Below are positions 26,151 through 38,879 of a DNA stretch of 64,000 nucleotides, piece after piece (within the stretch, counting starts at the first letter, position 1; every line of letters starts with the position of its first letter). This DNA comes from Proteles cristata cristata. Its lineage: Eukaryota; Chordata; Mammalia; Carnivora; Hyaenidae. Under the pieces are notes generated by a model that searched no databases, was not told where the DNA came from, and was given only the letters and a program-made list of their open reading frames with translations. The translations under genes and the position numbers were made by a program. The stretch spans positions 1,054,001 through 1,118,000 of the forward strand of contig JAESUZ010004921.1 in the NCBI GenBank assembly GCA_017311185.1, in the 5' to 3' direction.

Positions 26151-27223
26151 AAGATATGCATACAGTTGTGTATGTTCCTTGGTACGGCAAAGACATATCT
26201 CTGAAACTCTGCTTGCCTCATGTCTTACAACAATAGTCTCCTAATTTCCCAGCCTTCAACCCGCACTCTACTTCAAGTGTGCAAATGCTTACAGAACACA
26301 GAGCTTCACAAGTTTCACAATGCAAAAAACTTAACGTTTTGCCCCTTCTATAAGCTATGATCATATATCCACTTTCTCCAAATTCCCAAATTTTCCTCCT
26401 ATGTTCCTGACAAAAAAACTTACAGAAATTCTCCATCACAATTGAATTCCAAGGAGAGTTCTCTCATATAAGTAAGTGATCCACTGCCCAGATCCCACTA
26501 TATGATTTCCCACTCTCCTCTCCAGAATCACTCTGACATGGTCATGGGTTGTTCTGACCATTGTTCTTCTGTTAATGCAGACCATACTCTATGTTCTTCA
26601 GGGGATTCAGACCTTCATTCACTAATCTGTGTAGCGCCAGCACATGCATGCTACCTATCATACATATAAAAGGAAAAGTTGTCCCAAACTTCTCTTAAGG
26701 AAGGAGTTAGCATTCCATAAGCAATTTTATGATAAACTTAGTGGAATTTTAAGACTTATTTTGGGAAACTAATTATCCACCCGGCCCAGTCAACTCTAAG
26801 CCAAAAGTTTAATCATCTTTGACCAAACATACATTTATGTTTTATATTTATATGAAATATTACTATATAATATTCTCTTTCCTTAGAAAATGTTTCTACC
26901 AAGAACAAATCTTCAAATTGTCCCACCAGAGGCCTTGATCCCTGCAGCAAGGTTATAACGATGTGATTTTAGTATGTACGCATAACTAAAGTTCCTGAAG
27001 AGTTCCTTTGTAGGAAATCTTGGTAGGATCTCAGTAAATATTTGCTGGACAAATGAGTAATACCCTTCTTACAAGTAGCACTATTCTGAGTTTATATGTT
27101 CTCCCTGATGAAAACCTCAAAAACACATACAGAAATGTAAAAATTCTGTGACCAGCATACTCTTTCGGGATGATGACAGGCTCTTCCTCATAAAAAGAGA
27201 AAGTAGTCATTTCAAACTGATGC
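26151..27223. other. Non-genic, mostly unique sequence
   Basis: No gene recognised. A short L2/MIR-like end ('ctcagtaaatatttgctg' near 27031) is the only repeat hint. Confidence 0.5.
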
Positions 27224-28102
27224 TCAACAGTTTAAAACACTCCTCAAACACTGACAAAACTGGTTGTTCAACTTAAATTCAAAAAGCACACCAATCCCGA
27301 TTACTCTATTAACTTCCTCACCTTGTGAAATTATTCTTATCAATATTTTAATTTCACCGAGTCTGAATGAGACAGAAATGTGACTGTTTAAGCAGATGGC
27401 TGTCACAGACTGCGTTCCACAATTAAGACTTAGGACACAAGCAGAAGCAGCTCGATGCACCACAAACAGTTCTTAAATACCTATGCCCCCTAAGCTTAGC
27501 CTTAAGGAATACACAGACAGGTTGGGGAAATAATAGGGTCGGCCATGTTTCATGGTCACCTGAAAACCTTGCTTAAGTAAATCAATGTGGAGGATTCCAG
27601 ATAGGAGGAAACTATTTGCTTTCTTTGATTTCAAATTTTGCCCATCTGTGCTGCCTGTGCTGTCACTGGCTGTGTAACAGTGTAGGGGCCCCCAAGGGTT
27701 GCCAAATGTTCCAGCATATGCAGTGATGGGTATATCCAAGGAAGGGCATTCCATTGACACAGCATGGGCTCCAATCAATACAGACAAGGTGCCCATAGGA
27801 TACCCCTGAGCTAAACTGTAATCTACGCAAAGTACATTTTCAGCATCACCTAAGTCACTATTCTTCACTCCTAGCCTTCCTTTAAAGGCTCTGGCAATAT
27901 GTCCCTTCTCCGTTTTTAACATGTTTGTAGGAAAAAACCTCAAACCAGGCCTTAGAAATTCAGCCCTTGTTATCACCTCCATCAGAAGTCTTTGTGTTTG
28001 AGCCTTTTCTCTAATACAGAATGAAAGAAAATTCCTCTGTGAACATATGGTAAGATTATTTAAAGAATAGAAGGAATTTTTCTGATACCCCTGAAATATT
28101 AT
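27224..28102 (-). other. Long minus-strand open frame of unknown nature, one internal stop
   Basis: One reading frame on the minus strand is open from 28102 (after a TGA at 28103-28105) to a TAA at 27473-27475. That is 209 codons, with the first ATG at 27980-27982 giving 169 residues. After that single stop the same frame is open for another 82 codons to a stop at 27224-27226. I do not recognise the protein. It has no obvious signal peptide, transmembrane pair or known motif; a segment rich in G/P/T/S (HCYTASDSTGSTDGQ) lies near 27660-27690. No L1, L2 or SINE signature overlaps it. No splice sites, promoter or poly(A) signal were established. It may be a decayed exon or processed pseudogene of a family I fail to recognise, or a chance frame in a locally GC-richer patch. 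Confidence 0.25.
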
Positions 28103-28324
28103 TCAGTCTCATTTGCTCAGAATAAATTCTAAATTTTATTCTAGAATTTATTTTATGTAAGACTGAAGTTCAAAAGACTCTCAGAGACTCTACTTTAGGA
28201 TGAGATACACAATTTTCTTAACACAGTTGTATTACATAGTGAAAAAAAATTGTTGTCTTGGCTTTTTTGGCTTTGGGCTTTTTCTTTCTTTTGGCTGGAA
28301 AAGAACTAGAAGGATTTGAATATA

Positions 28325-28430
28325 CACCTGTCCCTTTCCGGGGTCCCAGTTTACTCACCTATAAAATGGGGAAAAAAATTACCTACTGTAATTGCTTTAC
28401 AGGGTGATATGGTAATGCTCTAAGACAGAA
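28325..28430 (-). mobile_element. MIR fragment
   Basis: 'cagtttactcacctataa' followed by 'aatggggaaaaaaattac' and 'acagggtgatatggtaat' is the antisense MIR core. Confidence 0.6.
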
Positions 28431-28454
28431 AATTCATGGGAGTTAATTTTGAAA

Positions 28455-28672
28455 AATTTTTAACATTTACATATTTTTGAGATACCGAGAGACAGACAAT
28501 GAGCAGGGGAGGGGCAGAGAGAGAGAGAGAGGGAGACACAGGATCCGAAGCAGGCTCCAGGCTCTGAGTTGTCAGCACAGAGCCCGACGCGGGGCTCGAA
28601 CTCATGAGCCGTGAGATCATGACCTGAGCCAAAGTCGGCCGCTTAACCAACTGAGCCACCCAGGCACCCCTT
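28455..28672 (-). mobile_element. CAN SINE with 18-bp TSD
   Basis: Antisense copy with 'gcaggctccaggctctga', 'cgacgcggggctcgaact' and head 'gagccacccaggcacccc'. It lacks the 'ctggcagtc' variant, so it belongs to the other body type. A perfect 18-bp TSD 'tgggagttaattttgaaa' lies at 28437-28454 and 28673-28690. Low divergence together with a perfect long TSD suggests a fairly recent insertion. Confidence 0.95.
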
Positions 28673-28690
28673 TGGGAGTTAATTTTGAAA

Positions 28691-29599
28691 TGGATAAATT
28701 ACTAAGGTGTGAGCTGTCATTATCACAGTGTCACCTTTAAGGAAGAAGTGAGAAACCAACTTTGAAATGAAGTGGTCATGACTCTGCTCTTGCTCCCATC
28801 TTTCTATCCAGTGTAGTTTTCTTAAAAACTGAACTATAAATCTTTTTTTCTTATTATCTAGTGGGGCCTCTGCTGTTGGGGCTGGATGGGGGTGAGATAT
28901 ATTTTTCTTGCTGTGACCTTATGTCATTACACTCACTTCAGAACATAGTAACATGCCGTTAGGAACATGTCACGCAAGTGAGAGGTGGTAGAAGTCTTTT
29001 GGCCCTTAACAAAATGCTAGTCTCTGTTGCAGAGTTGGTGATGAGAGGTTCTTCCTTCTAACTGTACCATTTTTAACCCTGTTAAGGATCTGAGCAAGTA
29101 AGGTGGGTTTAGGTGACAAACGGAGATAGACAAAAAGTTACTAAGGAAGTACATTCTCTAGAAATAGAAAAGAGATTTTGAGATTATGGGTTCAATAAAC
29201 TGATAACCTTCAGACAGGGGCTGGCTGTACAGGCTTGGGCTTTTCCATTGAATACTACAATGGAGCCCAACATCTAAATTTAGATTTCCTGAAAGAAAAT
29301 TATAACTTACAGAATTAGAGGACCTAGCAAACAAGACACTAATAGGACATTCTATTTACTTGCCCTCCTGGATAGAACAATTTGGTATTTAATTTCTAAG
29401 ACTTTTCATAAGGGTATATGATTGGTGGGGGGACAGTTTGGGAGAGATAGTCTTACTTTATTATAAAACATGAGTCCCACAGACCAGGTAATCATTTGCT
29501 AAAGCCTCTCTCTGCAGGAGATGCTATTCACAAAACTGCCTAGGCTCTCTTACCCAAATATTCGCTCTGATAGACAGCATTATCATTGTTATTTAGCAT
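28691..29599. other. Non-genic unique sequence
   Basis: No recognised gene or repeat family. Confidence 0.55.
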
Positions 29600-29805
29600 A
29601 TATATTGCTCTTCACAATCATATATTGCCTAATCTTAGCAAAACATCCCCAGTGAGCATTATCATCTCTATTTGCAGATGAAAAGAATACAGCACACAAA
29701 GGTTAAGTGACTTACCCATCATGAAACAACCAATCAGTGCTGAACAAGAAACTGAGTTGTGGACTGGACTATAAAAAAACAGGCACCCTATCTACTAAAT
29801 TGTAA
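29600..29805 (+). mobile_element. MIR
   Basis: Typical MIR order: 'gcattatcatctctattt', 'gcagatgaaaagaataca', 'aggttaagtgacttaccc', then 'gcaccctatctactaaat'. Confidence 0.8.
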
Positions 29806-32800
29806 ACAGAGGGCTCACTTCTTGAACATATGAGGAGGGGCATAAGTTCATTTTTAATGCCTTGTCTCAAAGGGAGAATTAAATCATTAAGTCTTGGCTT
29901 ATCCTTTCTGCTTTTTTCAAGATCGCTCTTTATCTCAGCCTGAGGAATAGAACAGTAATACTTTTAAATCTGCCACAAAGAGTCACCTGCAGGTTTAGAT
30001 CAGCCCTGATTCTAAAGGCAGGCAAAGTTTTTCCTCCACTCCCCACAAAACCTATCACTCATGCCCTCCCTGCAAGACAATATTTTCCTTTCAGCCTTTA
30101 CTCTACTAAGTCACAACAGAAGGACACCAACCACAAGAAATTGCTTCAGAACCCAAACATCCTTCTTTATGAGAACTTCCATGAATATACTTGCATTTGT
30201 GTGTACCCTTGGGGGAGGAGAATGGTCTCTTTGCTCTAACTTAACTCAACTTTCTGTATAAGACCATACAATTAGAAAAAGCAGAAATTATACTTCCAAT
30301 TATACTAAATCCTTTTTTTTCTCAAAAAAAACCCCACAGACATGTTAAATTTTTCTATCTTTATCCAAGCTATTCTGAGTACTTAGTTTAGCATTTCTCT
30401 TTCGATAGTCTTTAAATACATCACTAAGATTCAAACTCAGTAACTAAGGTCACCATACTTGATGGTTTTGAATTGGCCTGATATATTTGACAAATAAAAA
30501 CTTCTAGCTGTTTCTTTTGTTTGGAAAAGTGATTCTCTAGAATTGTAAGGTTAAGGGAAATTCAGGGGTCATCTTATGTATCTGACTTGATTAAGGCAAT
30601 ATACAGACAAACTATGTTACCTTTAGTTTATCGCTGGGTTGGCATAAATTTTAATCTCACAACAGATAGCCTCTAATCTCCCTAATAATCTCTGTTAAAG
30701 GAAGTGGCCATTTAGTATGTCTAGACAGTATACAGGTCAATAGATTTCGCAATATGCACTTGTGGTCTATATTTGTAACGTTCAACCAACAGTTGCTGTG
30801 ATATATTAAACATTAGTTTTCTAAACATGTCGACAAATATACAGTTTTGTGATTTTCCATCAAATAGCTAGAGCGATGCTGGTACACTTTTGGCAGAACG
30901 CCTTACTCCAAATCTCAAACTCTATATACATGCTTTTAAGTGGTCCCATTAGATATTAAGTATTATTTCCCATGAGAAATGGCTGTTCCAGTATCTGTCT
31001 ATCTCTGAGTTTCAGGTAATAGGAACAGAATGCTACATTAGAAAAAAAGGTATTGCTTTTTTTCTTTTTTATTGAGAGGTTCTTGAATTTTCAATTGCAA
31101 TTGCATAGTACTATCCCTCTGATAATATCAAGGAAACAATTTTAGTTTGTACCTATTGATGGAGTCAAGAATCAAGAGAAGTGCAAAACAAAAATTTTAG
31201 GACCTGCCATTAATATAATAAGGCCACAATATATACCTCAAGGTAATAAAACCTCCAGCATGAAACACAAGTAATCCTCTTGCTGCCTCAGTCTATCACA
31301 TTTAATAACAGCTGATTTATCTGATTTCAATATTTCAGTTACATCCTGATGAGCCCAAGAGGTAGTTTTGTGAAAGACCCTTTTTCCTCTACAGAAGAGC
31401 AGATGTACACAAATGGAGATTGGCCAGGAGACAGAATCTGTTAAGTCTTACTGGCAATGCTTTCAGTCCCTACTCTTTATGACCTTTCATAAAGGTCAGA
31501 GGCACTACTTTAAACAGGGGCCTATTAAAATTCTGAAGGATGGAGCCAGCTCTTCTCAAATACCTAGGTGGTAGGTGAAAGAAGGGAAAGAAAAAAATCC
31601 CACCATTCCATACAAGGTTAGATTAGGCCCTGTGTACACAGGGCTATCTGAGGGAAGATCGAGCCCTGAAGATTTTAATTTCAATGAAGTCATACAGAGC
31701 TAATGGAGCCACTGGTGATCAATAGCTCCCACTCTCCTACGAGGAGAGATTTACTGAGTTCTTCCCACTGATCCTGCATCAAGGACAGCCAGTAATGCTG
31801 ATCACTGCCCCCCTCAGTTCCCGCAGTGTGCAAATGATGGGCTCCATTCCAAGTCACTGCTCAGCTTTCACCACCAGCATAGAGTTCTCTGATAATCTCT
31901 TAATACGCCCATCAGAATCATATCTTTATTATATTTAGGCAGAGAGATAAGAGAACCAATAAATCACTTACCTCTCTCCCTCCAAGTTCAGACCCAATTC
32001 AGGAAAAGATACAAGATTTGGGATAATAGCAATCTATATAGCAGCTCTATTGCTGCTAATCTAAACCTCTTGGCTCCCTGTCCCTTATCTAGTCCCTTGG
32101 AACCTACTCCACAGTAAGATTTGGTCTACAGCACAGATACTTATCTAGTTGCCTCATACTCAAAAACAAAATGTGGAACAATGGCTGTTGGATCTTCACC
32201 TTTCTGGTCAGATAAAGCACTGCTCTCCGAGTAAGACTTGGAGGAAAAACTAAAAGCATTTCTCCAACACTACTCTTAATTAGTGGAAGTTCTCACATAA
32301 AGTTCTCCCAAATATTGAAATCAAACCTGTGTGTTTCATTTTACTGGATACTTTGGGGATATTTATATTTATAATCACTTATTAAATGATACATATAATT
32401 ACTTACAAGCACAAGAGACAATAGTAAAACTCATTCCTGGCCAGTTCACTCAATGATGATTACTTGTGCTGGTGTATACCCAACTCCCGTTTTATCCATT
32501 GCTTCCAAAATCAGGAATTCCCCACTGTCATCCACAGAGATTAGCTTTATATGCTGACAGATCATTCAAGCAGTGGTTACCAAGTGTTATACACAGTCCA
32601 TGGGTAATCTGGATAGTTAGCTGCTCTTTGCAAATAAAATAGTCACCTTCGGTATACGTCACCCCAAATAAACCAGGTAACAGTTTTCAAGAGTGAAGTT
32701 GGAATTTGACAGTCTCTCAATTAAAATACTCCTGCAACTACTGTGCATTGAGTCACCAGAGGAGGGCAATGGAAGTGTCAGTCAGTAACCAGATGACTTC

Positions 32801-33469
32801 AAGATCCAAATATATTCACTTTATCTGTTCTTCTTCTATCCTATCCTCTTTCCCTCTCCTTCTGAAGTCGTATGTCTCATGCTATATAATCAACTAACTC
32901 AGACTTCCCAAGAAAACTTCTATTTATTAGCAAATTGCATTCTGGTTTTTGGGCATCTAGAATTTTTACTCATGTTCAACTTATTAAAACCACTATCCCT
33001 AATGTTCTCAGAATCACAAATCTCTGAAACAAATGAAATAAACAAGTTTACATTATATTCAAAATGACTACTTTGGTTTCATTTTTTATTATTGCATTTA
33101 TTAAATTCACAAGTTCAAATTGACATTTTAAAAGATCAAAAAAGAAAAAGATCAGATAGTCACTCTGTGCTGTTCCCAGCAATTAAAAACATTAGATCAA
33201 TGTGCTATCTAGTCCTGAAATGAAATCCTCAGATCAAGGGCAAGTTCACTGATCACAGTACTCACCACATCCTAAGTGTGACAGTCTACAAAGACCATGT
33301 ATAATCAGGTATATGAACAGTGTCTTTTTCTTACTGTTTGATTTATAGATAAATGGGGGGGGGGAGCCATGAATTTGCTAATAAAGATGAAAACAAACAA
33401 CAGACTTAATTCCCAATTCACTAAACAAAACAGAATTTTATACAAACTCTTATCACTTAAGAGTGATAT
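29806..33469. other. Non-genic, mostly unique sequence
   Basis: The longest stretch (3.7 kb) without a repeat I could name. It contains only short open frames with no domains. A G10 run sits at 33355-33364. Because unique non-repetitive sequence is scarce in this window, this is where conserved non-coding elements would most plausibly lie, but I cannot show any. Confidence 0.5.
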
Positions 33470-33615
33470 TGTGTTGTATATCAGACACTAAGGTAGGTAT
33501 TATAATCTCTGTTTTGTATGTTAGGAAATTTACATCCAAAGAGGTTATATAACCTGCCATAATAGCAAGTAAGTGTAGAGCCAAGATTTAATTCCATGTT
33601 CTCCATATTATATTG
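33470..33615 (+). mobile_element. MIR fragment
   Basis: 'gtaggtattataatctct', 'aggaaatttacatccaaa', 'gaggttatataacctgcc' and 'gtgtagagccaagattta' follow the MIR consensus in order. Confidence 0.7.
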
Positions 33616-33627
33616 GTTATTATATAA

Positions 33628-33657
33628 TGGTCACTTATATAGTCATATAAGTGACCA
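33628..33657. repeat. Perfect 13-bp inverted repeat with 4-nt loop
   Basis: Arms 'tggtcacttatat' (33628-33640) and 'atataagtgacca' (33645-33657) are exact reverse complements separated by 'agtc'. Transcribed, it would form a short perfect hairpin. It follows a MIR and matches no element I know. Confidence 0.9.
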
Positions 33658-33914
33658 GTATATAAAGGCCAGTATAAAGCTGCTAAGTCAGATTCCTGTT
33701 CTGTTTAATTACTCCAAAAGACGAATAAGTTAAGCACTCTCAGAAGTGGTATAGACTTTGAGAATTAAGACATATTTTTAAATATACACCTATGTATATT
33801 GAAATATATAGTTACATACACTTAAATAATTTATAAAAATAGTTTTATTTTTTAAATACGTATTAAGTCATTTAGTGTTAAATCAAGGTCAGAGAAAAAA
33901 AATAGTCCACAATT

Positions 33915-34130
33915 GGAAATTTATTGAACATCTACTATGCCCCTGGAGCTTAACACCCATTATCTTATTTAATTCTCACTCAACTTTATGCTACAATGCA
34001 TAATTCTTATTTTAAAACTAGACCCAATTATTTAAATTACTTGACTAAAAAAGGATGAAGGGAGAAAAAATTATTTAAATCTAGTCACTGACTCCAACTC
34101 CTAACCTGTATTCACTTCGACATGCCAACA
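33915..34130 (+). mobile_element. MIR, diverged
   Basis: Starts 'tttattgaacatctacta', then 'cccattatcttatttaat' and 'tctcactcaactttatgc'. The middle (around 34010-34060) is more decayed. Confidence 0.6.
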
Positions 34131-34617
34131 CTTAATAAGTACCAAACAAAATAGAATGCAAGCATGCATGTGATTGTGATGCAATACCATCACTGATTTA
34201 AAGCGAAAAATATTTTTGTGGCAAATAGCCGACTTAAAAATTGCTTATAAGAAGTACCTTCTGAAATAGTTTTCTTAAGTCATTTTTAATGATACACATG
34301 ATAAATAAAACTATAATATAATGTCTTTTCCATTTGTAAGAAAAGAAATAAGACAATTCCATTTCATTTCAAAATCATAATAGCTGCCAAGAAAATATAA
34401 TAGACAATATAGGATTAATTATTAATAAGTGGCATAGACCCACATTACCCAGATTATACTACCTACATATGTCATAGCAATAAAATTTATGTAAGGAGGT
34501 ATAAATATAAACATTGTTTTTATTTACATTATGTGTTTATCTTGTGATTAATTTTTTAATTATCATCAGTGATATTAATTTTCCTTTGATAAAAGTATTT
34601 AAGTTTCTTTTTAAAAG
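34131..34617. other. Non-genic unique sequence
   Basis: AT-rich, no recognised gene or repeat. Confidence 0.5.
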
Positions 34618-34629
34618 AAATTTCTCCTT

Positions 34630-34838
34630 GGGACACCTGGGTGGCTCAGTCAGTTAAGCATCTGACTTCAGCTCAGGTCATGATCTCCCAGTTCTTGAGT
34701 TTGAGCCCCCACATCATGCTCTGTGCTGAGAGCTCAGAGCCTGGAGCCTGCTTTGGCTTTTGTGTCCCCCTCTCTCTTCATCTCATCCCTGCTTGCACTC
34801 TGTCTCTATCTTTCAAAATTAATAAACATTAATAAAAA
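34630..34838 (+). mobile_element. CAN SINE followed by (TAGA)n
   Basis: Head 'gacacctgggtggctcag', 'gctcaggtcatgatctcc', 'cagagcctggagcctgct', tail 'aaaattaataaacatta'. A short TAGA tandem grew from the A-rich tail (34841-34853). A TSD around 'tctccttg' is visible before 34630 and near 34859. Confidence 0.92.
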
Positions 34839-34869
34839 AATAGATAGATAGATAAAATGTCTCCTTGAT

Positions 34870-35180
34870 AAAGCATTAGCATTTACTAAATGTGAACATA
34901 AGTATGAAAATCTTTGGACCTAGCAATTATATTCCTACATATATACCCAACAGAAATGTATACCAGAATATAAGAATATATTCAGTGTAGCATTATTTGC
35001 CATAGTCCAAGGCTGGAAATTAACCAAATGGCTATCAACAGCTGAGTAAGTTAATAAATTTTGATACATTCATACACGGAGGTACCCAGTAATAAAAATG
35101 ACATCTACAAAACATAGACGAATCTTACAAATATTGAGAGAAAGCAGCCAGCCATAATACCAAATATAATGTAAAGTTCC
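34870..35180 (+). mobile_element. Old L1 ORF2 3' fragment
   Basis: Sense old L1: 'gacctagcaattatattc' near 34918, 'aaccaaatggctatcaac' near 35022, 'aaacatagacgaatctta' near 35111. No surviving frame. A MIR-like antisense piece may follow (35165-35250). Confidence 0.65.
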
Positions 35181-35250
35181 TCGAAAATAATAAGCACTCA
35201 GTGTATGTTAGTTTGGTTTTTGCATATTATTAGTGGCAGTATTGCTATTA

Positions 35251-35579
35251 CCTATATTCATTCTCTCAGTGTTCATGACCAAATGCTTCTTTAACTTGGA
35301 AGCAGCAAAATATTATCCTCTTAGGACACTTCACTATACATTTCTACAAGGGGGGGATGCTGTGTGCTGATGATTAATTGTTAATATCAGATGTTGTATT
35401 GAGTGGATTAACTAAGTTAAATGAACACATATACCACTAAAGATCCCATTAGATTGGAAAGTTAGGTCTTTTGCATTCCTTACATTAAAGAAGTATAACT
35501 CAAGCTACACATAAAAAAATCACAAATGATGAAACAGCTAATCCAAAGTAAATGGGAAGAAAATAATCATAAAGAGCAT
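35251..35579. other. Non-genic sequence
   Basis: No recognised gene or repeat. AT-rich. Confidence 0.45.
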
Positions 35580-37691
35580 AAAACTGACAAACAAAAGAAA
35601 AAGTTAACAAAGCCAAATATTCGCTTTTCAGAAATTAACAAGATTAATTAACAGGAAGGCAAGTCAAGAAAAGAAATACAAATGACCAACTCAAAAATAA
35701 ACATAAATGATCAACTCAACAATATTAGAGGAGTTATTTCAAACCTACAGATATTTAAAAATAATAAGGCAGTATTATCAACAAATTTATGTAATAATTC
35801 AAAAACAAATAAAATATACATCATTTAAATCACATCTTACTTAATTCATAAAAGAAGCAGAAAATCTGTTTAACTCTATACCCATTAATGGGATTAATCA
35901 TCAACATCTGTACATAGAAAACAGAAGACAGGCACACATTGTTTCCCTCAGAAATCAAACACTTAAGAATGAAATACAAATTCTACCCAAAACCAGGAAG
36001 TTAAATGGGAATAAATACTCCCAAACGATTTTTTTTTACAAAAGGACAAATCATGATACAAAAATCTGACAAAGACAATTGAGAAAGAAAATTATAAACT
36101 AATACCTTTCATGCACATAGACCAACTCATACTTAATAGTAAACGAATTCAGCAAAAGTATAAAAAGTGCAATACCTCATTACCAAGTGACATTTATTCC
36201 AAGAATGCAAGGTTGGTTTAACATTTAAAAAAAGTTCAATCTATAATTCACCACAGCAACCAAATAAAGTAGAAAACTCTTATAAGTTCAGTGCAAAAAA
36301 AAATCTTTTGACAAAATTCAACTCCTATTCATAATAACCTTTCAGCAGACTAGGAATAGAAGAAAATGTCCATTATTTGAAAAAGGATTTCTATGAAAAA
36401 TAATGAAAGACAAAGCATTTTCTGCCTAAGAGTAGAAACAAGGCAAAAACATACTCTTCTCACTTGTATTTATTATTTTGGTGTCCCAATATGTTCAATA
36501 GGAGGAGAAAATAAATCAAAGGCATAAAGCTCAGAAAGGAAGAAATAAAACTACTGTACGAAGAAGATGTAACAGTTGACATAGAAAAATCCTAAAGATT
36601 ATACGAAACAATTACTGGACTAAGTGAATTTATGAAGATCATGGGATACATGATCAACACACAAAACCCAATTATATTTCTATATAGCAGAAGCAAACAA
36701 TTGAAAAATAATGACTTTTTAATACCTCATAACAGTATTAAACATAGAATACTTAAAGTTTAAAGTACACAAATGAAAGATTTTAACAGTGAAAATTGCA
36801 CATTACTGAAATTAAAGACCTAAATTAAAAAAGGGATATATCATGATTTAGACTGAAATACTCCGTATTATAAATATATCAATATTCTCCAAATTTATCT
36901 ATAGAGATCTTACAATCACAGTCCAAATCAGGAGGTTTTTCTGCCACATGGTTAAGAATTCCTACTAGACCAAATAAACTTGTTCAAAAACAGTAATGTT
37001 GGAAAATCTACTTTCTTCCAAGATTTACTATAAAGTTACAGTAATCAAGATGTGTTATGGACATAAAAAATAGACATAGGATCAATGAAATAGAGTTCTG
37101 GGGAAAACAGAAAAATACTGTACGTCCAACAAATGCTCTGAGGCAACTCAAAGGGGAAAAAGAGAATCCTTTACAGTGGTACTAGAATAACCTGATAAAT
37201 ACGAAGATAAATGAACCTCGACTCCTACCTCAGACCACATGTAAAACTTAATTCAAGATGCATCATAGAGCTAAATACAAAAGACAAAACACTAAGTCTC
37301 CTAGAAGAAAACTTAGGTGATTGTTGCAGCACTGTGATAGGTAGAGATTTCTTGAGAAGATAGTTTTTAAAACCCAATATACATCAAAAGTAAAACTGTC
37401 AAATCGGACTCTCTGAAAATGGAAAATGTCTGATAACCAAAAGATAAAACTAAGAAAATGTAAAGAAAGGCAAGTCAGAATGGAAGAAAATACTTATTAC
37501 AGATGTTTTTTTGACAAAAGATTTGAATCCAAGATACAGAAATTTCTATAAATCAAAACACACAATCCAACTTATAAAAACTTGAACTAAGGCTTCAACA
37601 GATCTATTTTCAAAGGATTAGGAAGAAGCTTATTAAAAAGGCATGCAACATAATTTTCATCTGAGAACAAGTCAATTAAAACCACAATATG

Positions 37692-37905
37692 GGGGCGCAT
37701 GGGTAGTTCAGTCAGTTAAACATCTGACTTTAGGTCGTCATGATCTCATGGTTAATGATTTTGAGCCCTGTGTTGGGCTCTGTACTGACAGCTCAGAGCC
37801 TGGAGCCTACTTCAGATTCTGTTACTCTCTCTCTAGCTCCCCTTCCCCTGCTCACATGCTGTCTCTCTCAAATATAAATAAACATTAAATTTTTTTAAAA
37901 AAACT
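37692..37905 (+). mobile_element. CAN SINE nested in old L1
   Basis: Head 'gggcgcatgggtagttca', 'cagctcagagcctggagc', tail 'ataaataaacattaaatt'. A TSD 'cacaatatg' lies at 37683-37691 and 37906-37914. Confidence 0.92.
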
Positions 37906-38352
37906 CACAATATGACACTATTGTGTACCCATGAGAATGGTTATAATCAAAAACACAAACAAAACCAAATATTTGCAAAGATGTTTAACAACTAGAACTA
38001 TCTGATATTGATAGTGAGGTTTGAAAATGGTTTAACCTTTTTGGAGAATTGTTTAGTAGTTTCTTATAAAGTTAAACATATAGATACCTGACGACCAAGA
38101 AATTTCTTCCCTAAATATTTACCCAAGAGAAACAAAAGCAGTTAATTCTCAAAAAGACTTGTAGGAGAGCTTTCATAGCAATTTTATTTTCTATTAGCCC
38201 CAAACTTAAAACAACTTAAATTTCCAAAACAAGTGGAGTGGAAAAGCAAATTATAATGTATCCATACAACAGATATTACACTGGAAAAAAGAAAAAGAAG
38301 AATGCCCTGCTGATACAAACAACACAGAGATGACTATCAAAAGCATATTAAG

Positions 38353-38569
38353 GGGGCACCTGGGTGGTTCAGTCGATTGAGTGTACAGCTTTGGCTCAGG
38401 TCATGATCTCACAGCTTGTGGGTTCGAGCCCCATGTAGGTCTCTGTGTTGACAGCTAGCTCAGAGCCTGGAGCCTGCTTCAGATTCTGTCTCCCTCTCTC
38501 TCTGACCCTCCCCTGCTTGCTCACTCGCTCTCTCAGAAATAAATAAAACATTTAAAAAAATTTTTTTTA
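38353..38569 (+). mobile_element. CAN SINE nested in old L1
   Basis: Head 'gggcacctgggtggttca', intact B box 'gtgggttcgagcccc', 'cagagcctggagcctgct', 'aaataaataaaacattt' tail. The TSD is 'agcatattaag' (38342-38352) and 'agtatattaag' (38570-38580), with one mismatch. Confidence 0.93.
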
Positions 38570-38879
38570 AGTATATTAAGAAAAAGAAGCTGAAGAAGAT
38601 CATTCCACTAATGGAAGATTCAGGAATGGTCAACACTAGCCTATGGTGACAGGGATCCCAACAGTGGTTGTCTATAAAGGGAGAGAGAGAATGGAAGGGG
38701 ACATGAGGAAACTTTCTCAAGTGATGGGATAGTATTTTATCTTGATTAAAGTTGTGGTTATATAAATGTATATATTTATCACACTTTTTTGAATTATACA
38801 CTTACTATCTGTGCATTTCCTTAATATTTCAATTTAATGAGAAAAATATTAACGTGATTCAGATATCCTCAACAAATTG

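Larger units (their letters stand above)
35580..38850 (+). mobile_element. Old L1 ORF2 and 3'UTR with two nested SINEs
   Basis: A long, heavily mutated sense L1. Landmarks in the right order: 'gcaaggttggtttaacat' near 36209, 'gacaaaattcaactccta' near 36310, 'atgatcaacacacaaaac' near 36650, 'cccaattatatttctata' near 36668, 'aagttacagtaatcaaga' near 37033, and a 3'UTR ending 'tgtgcatttccttaatat' near 38812. SINEs at 37692 and 38353 interrupt it. No usable frame remains. The left edge is uncertain. Confidence 0.75.
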
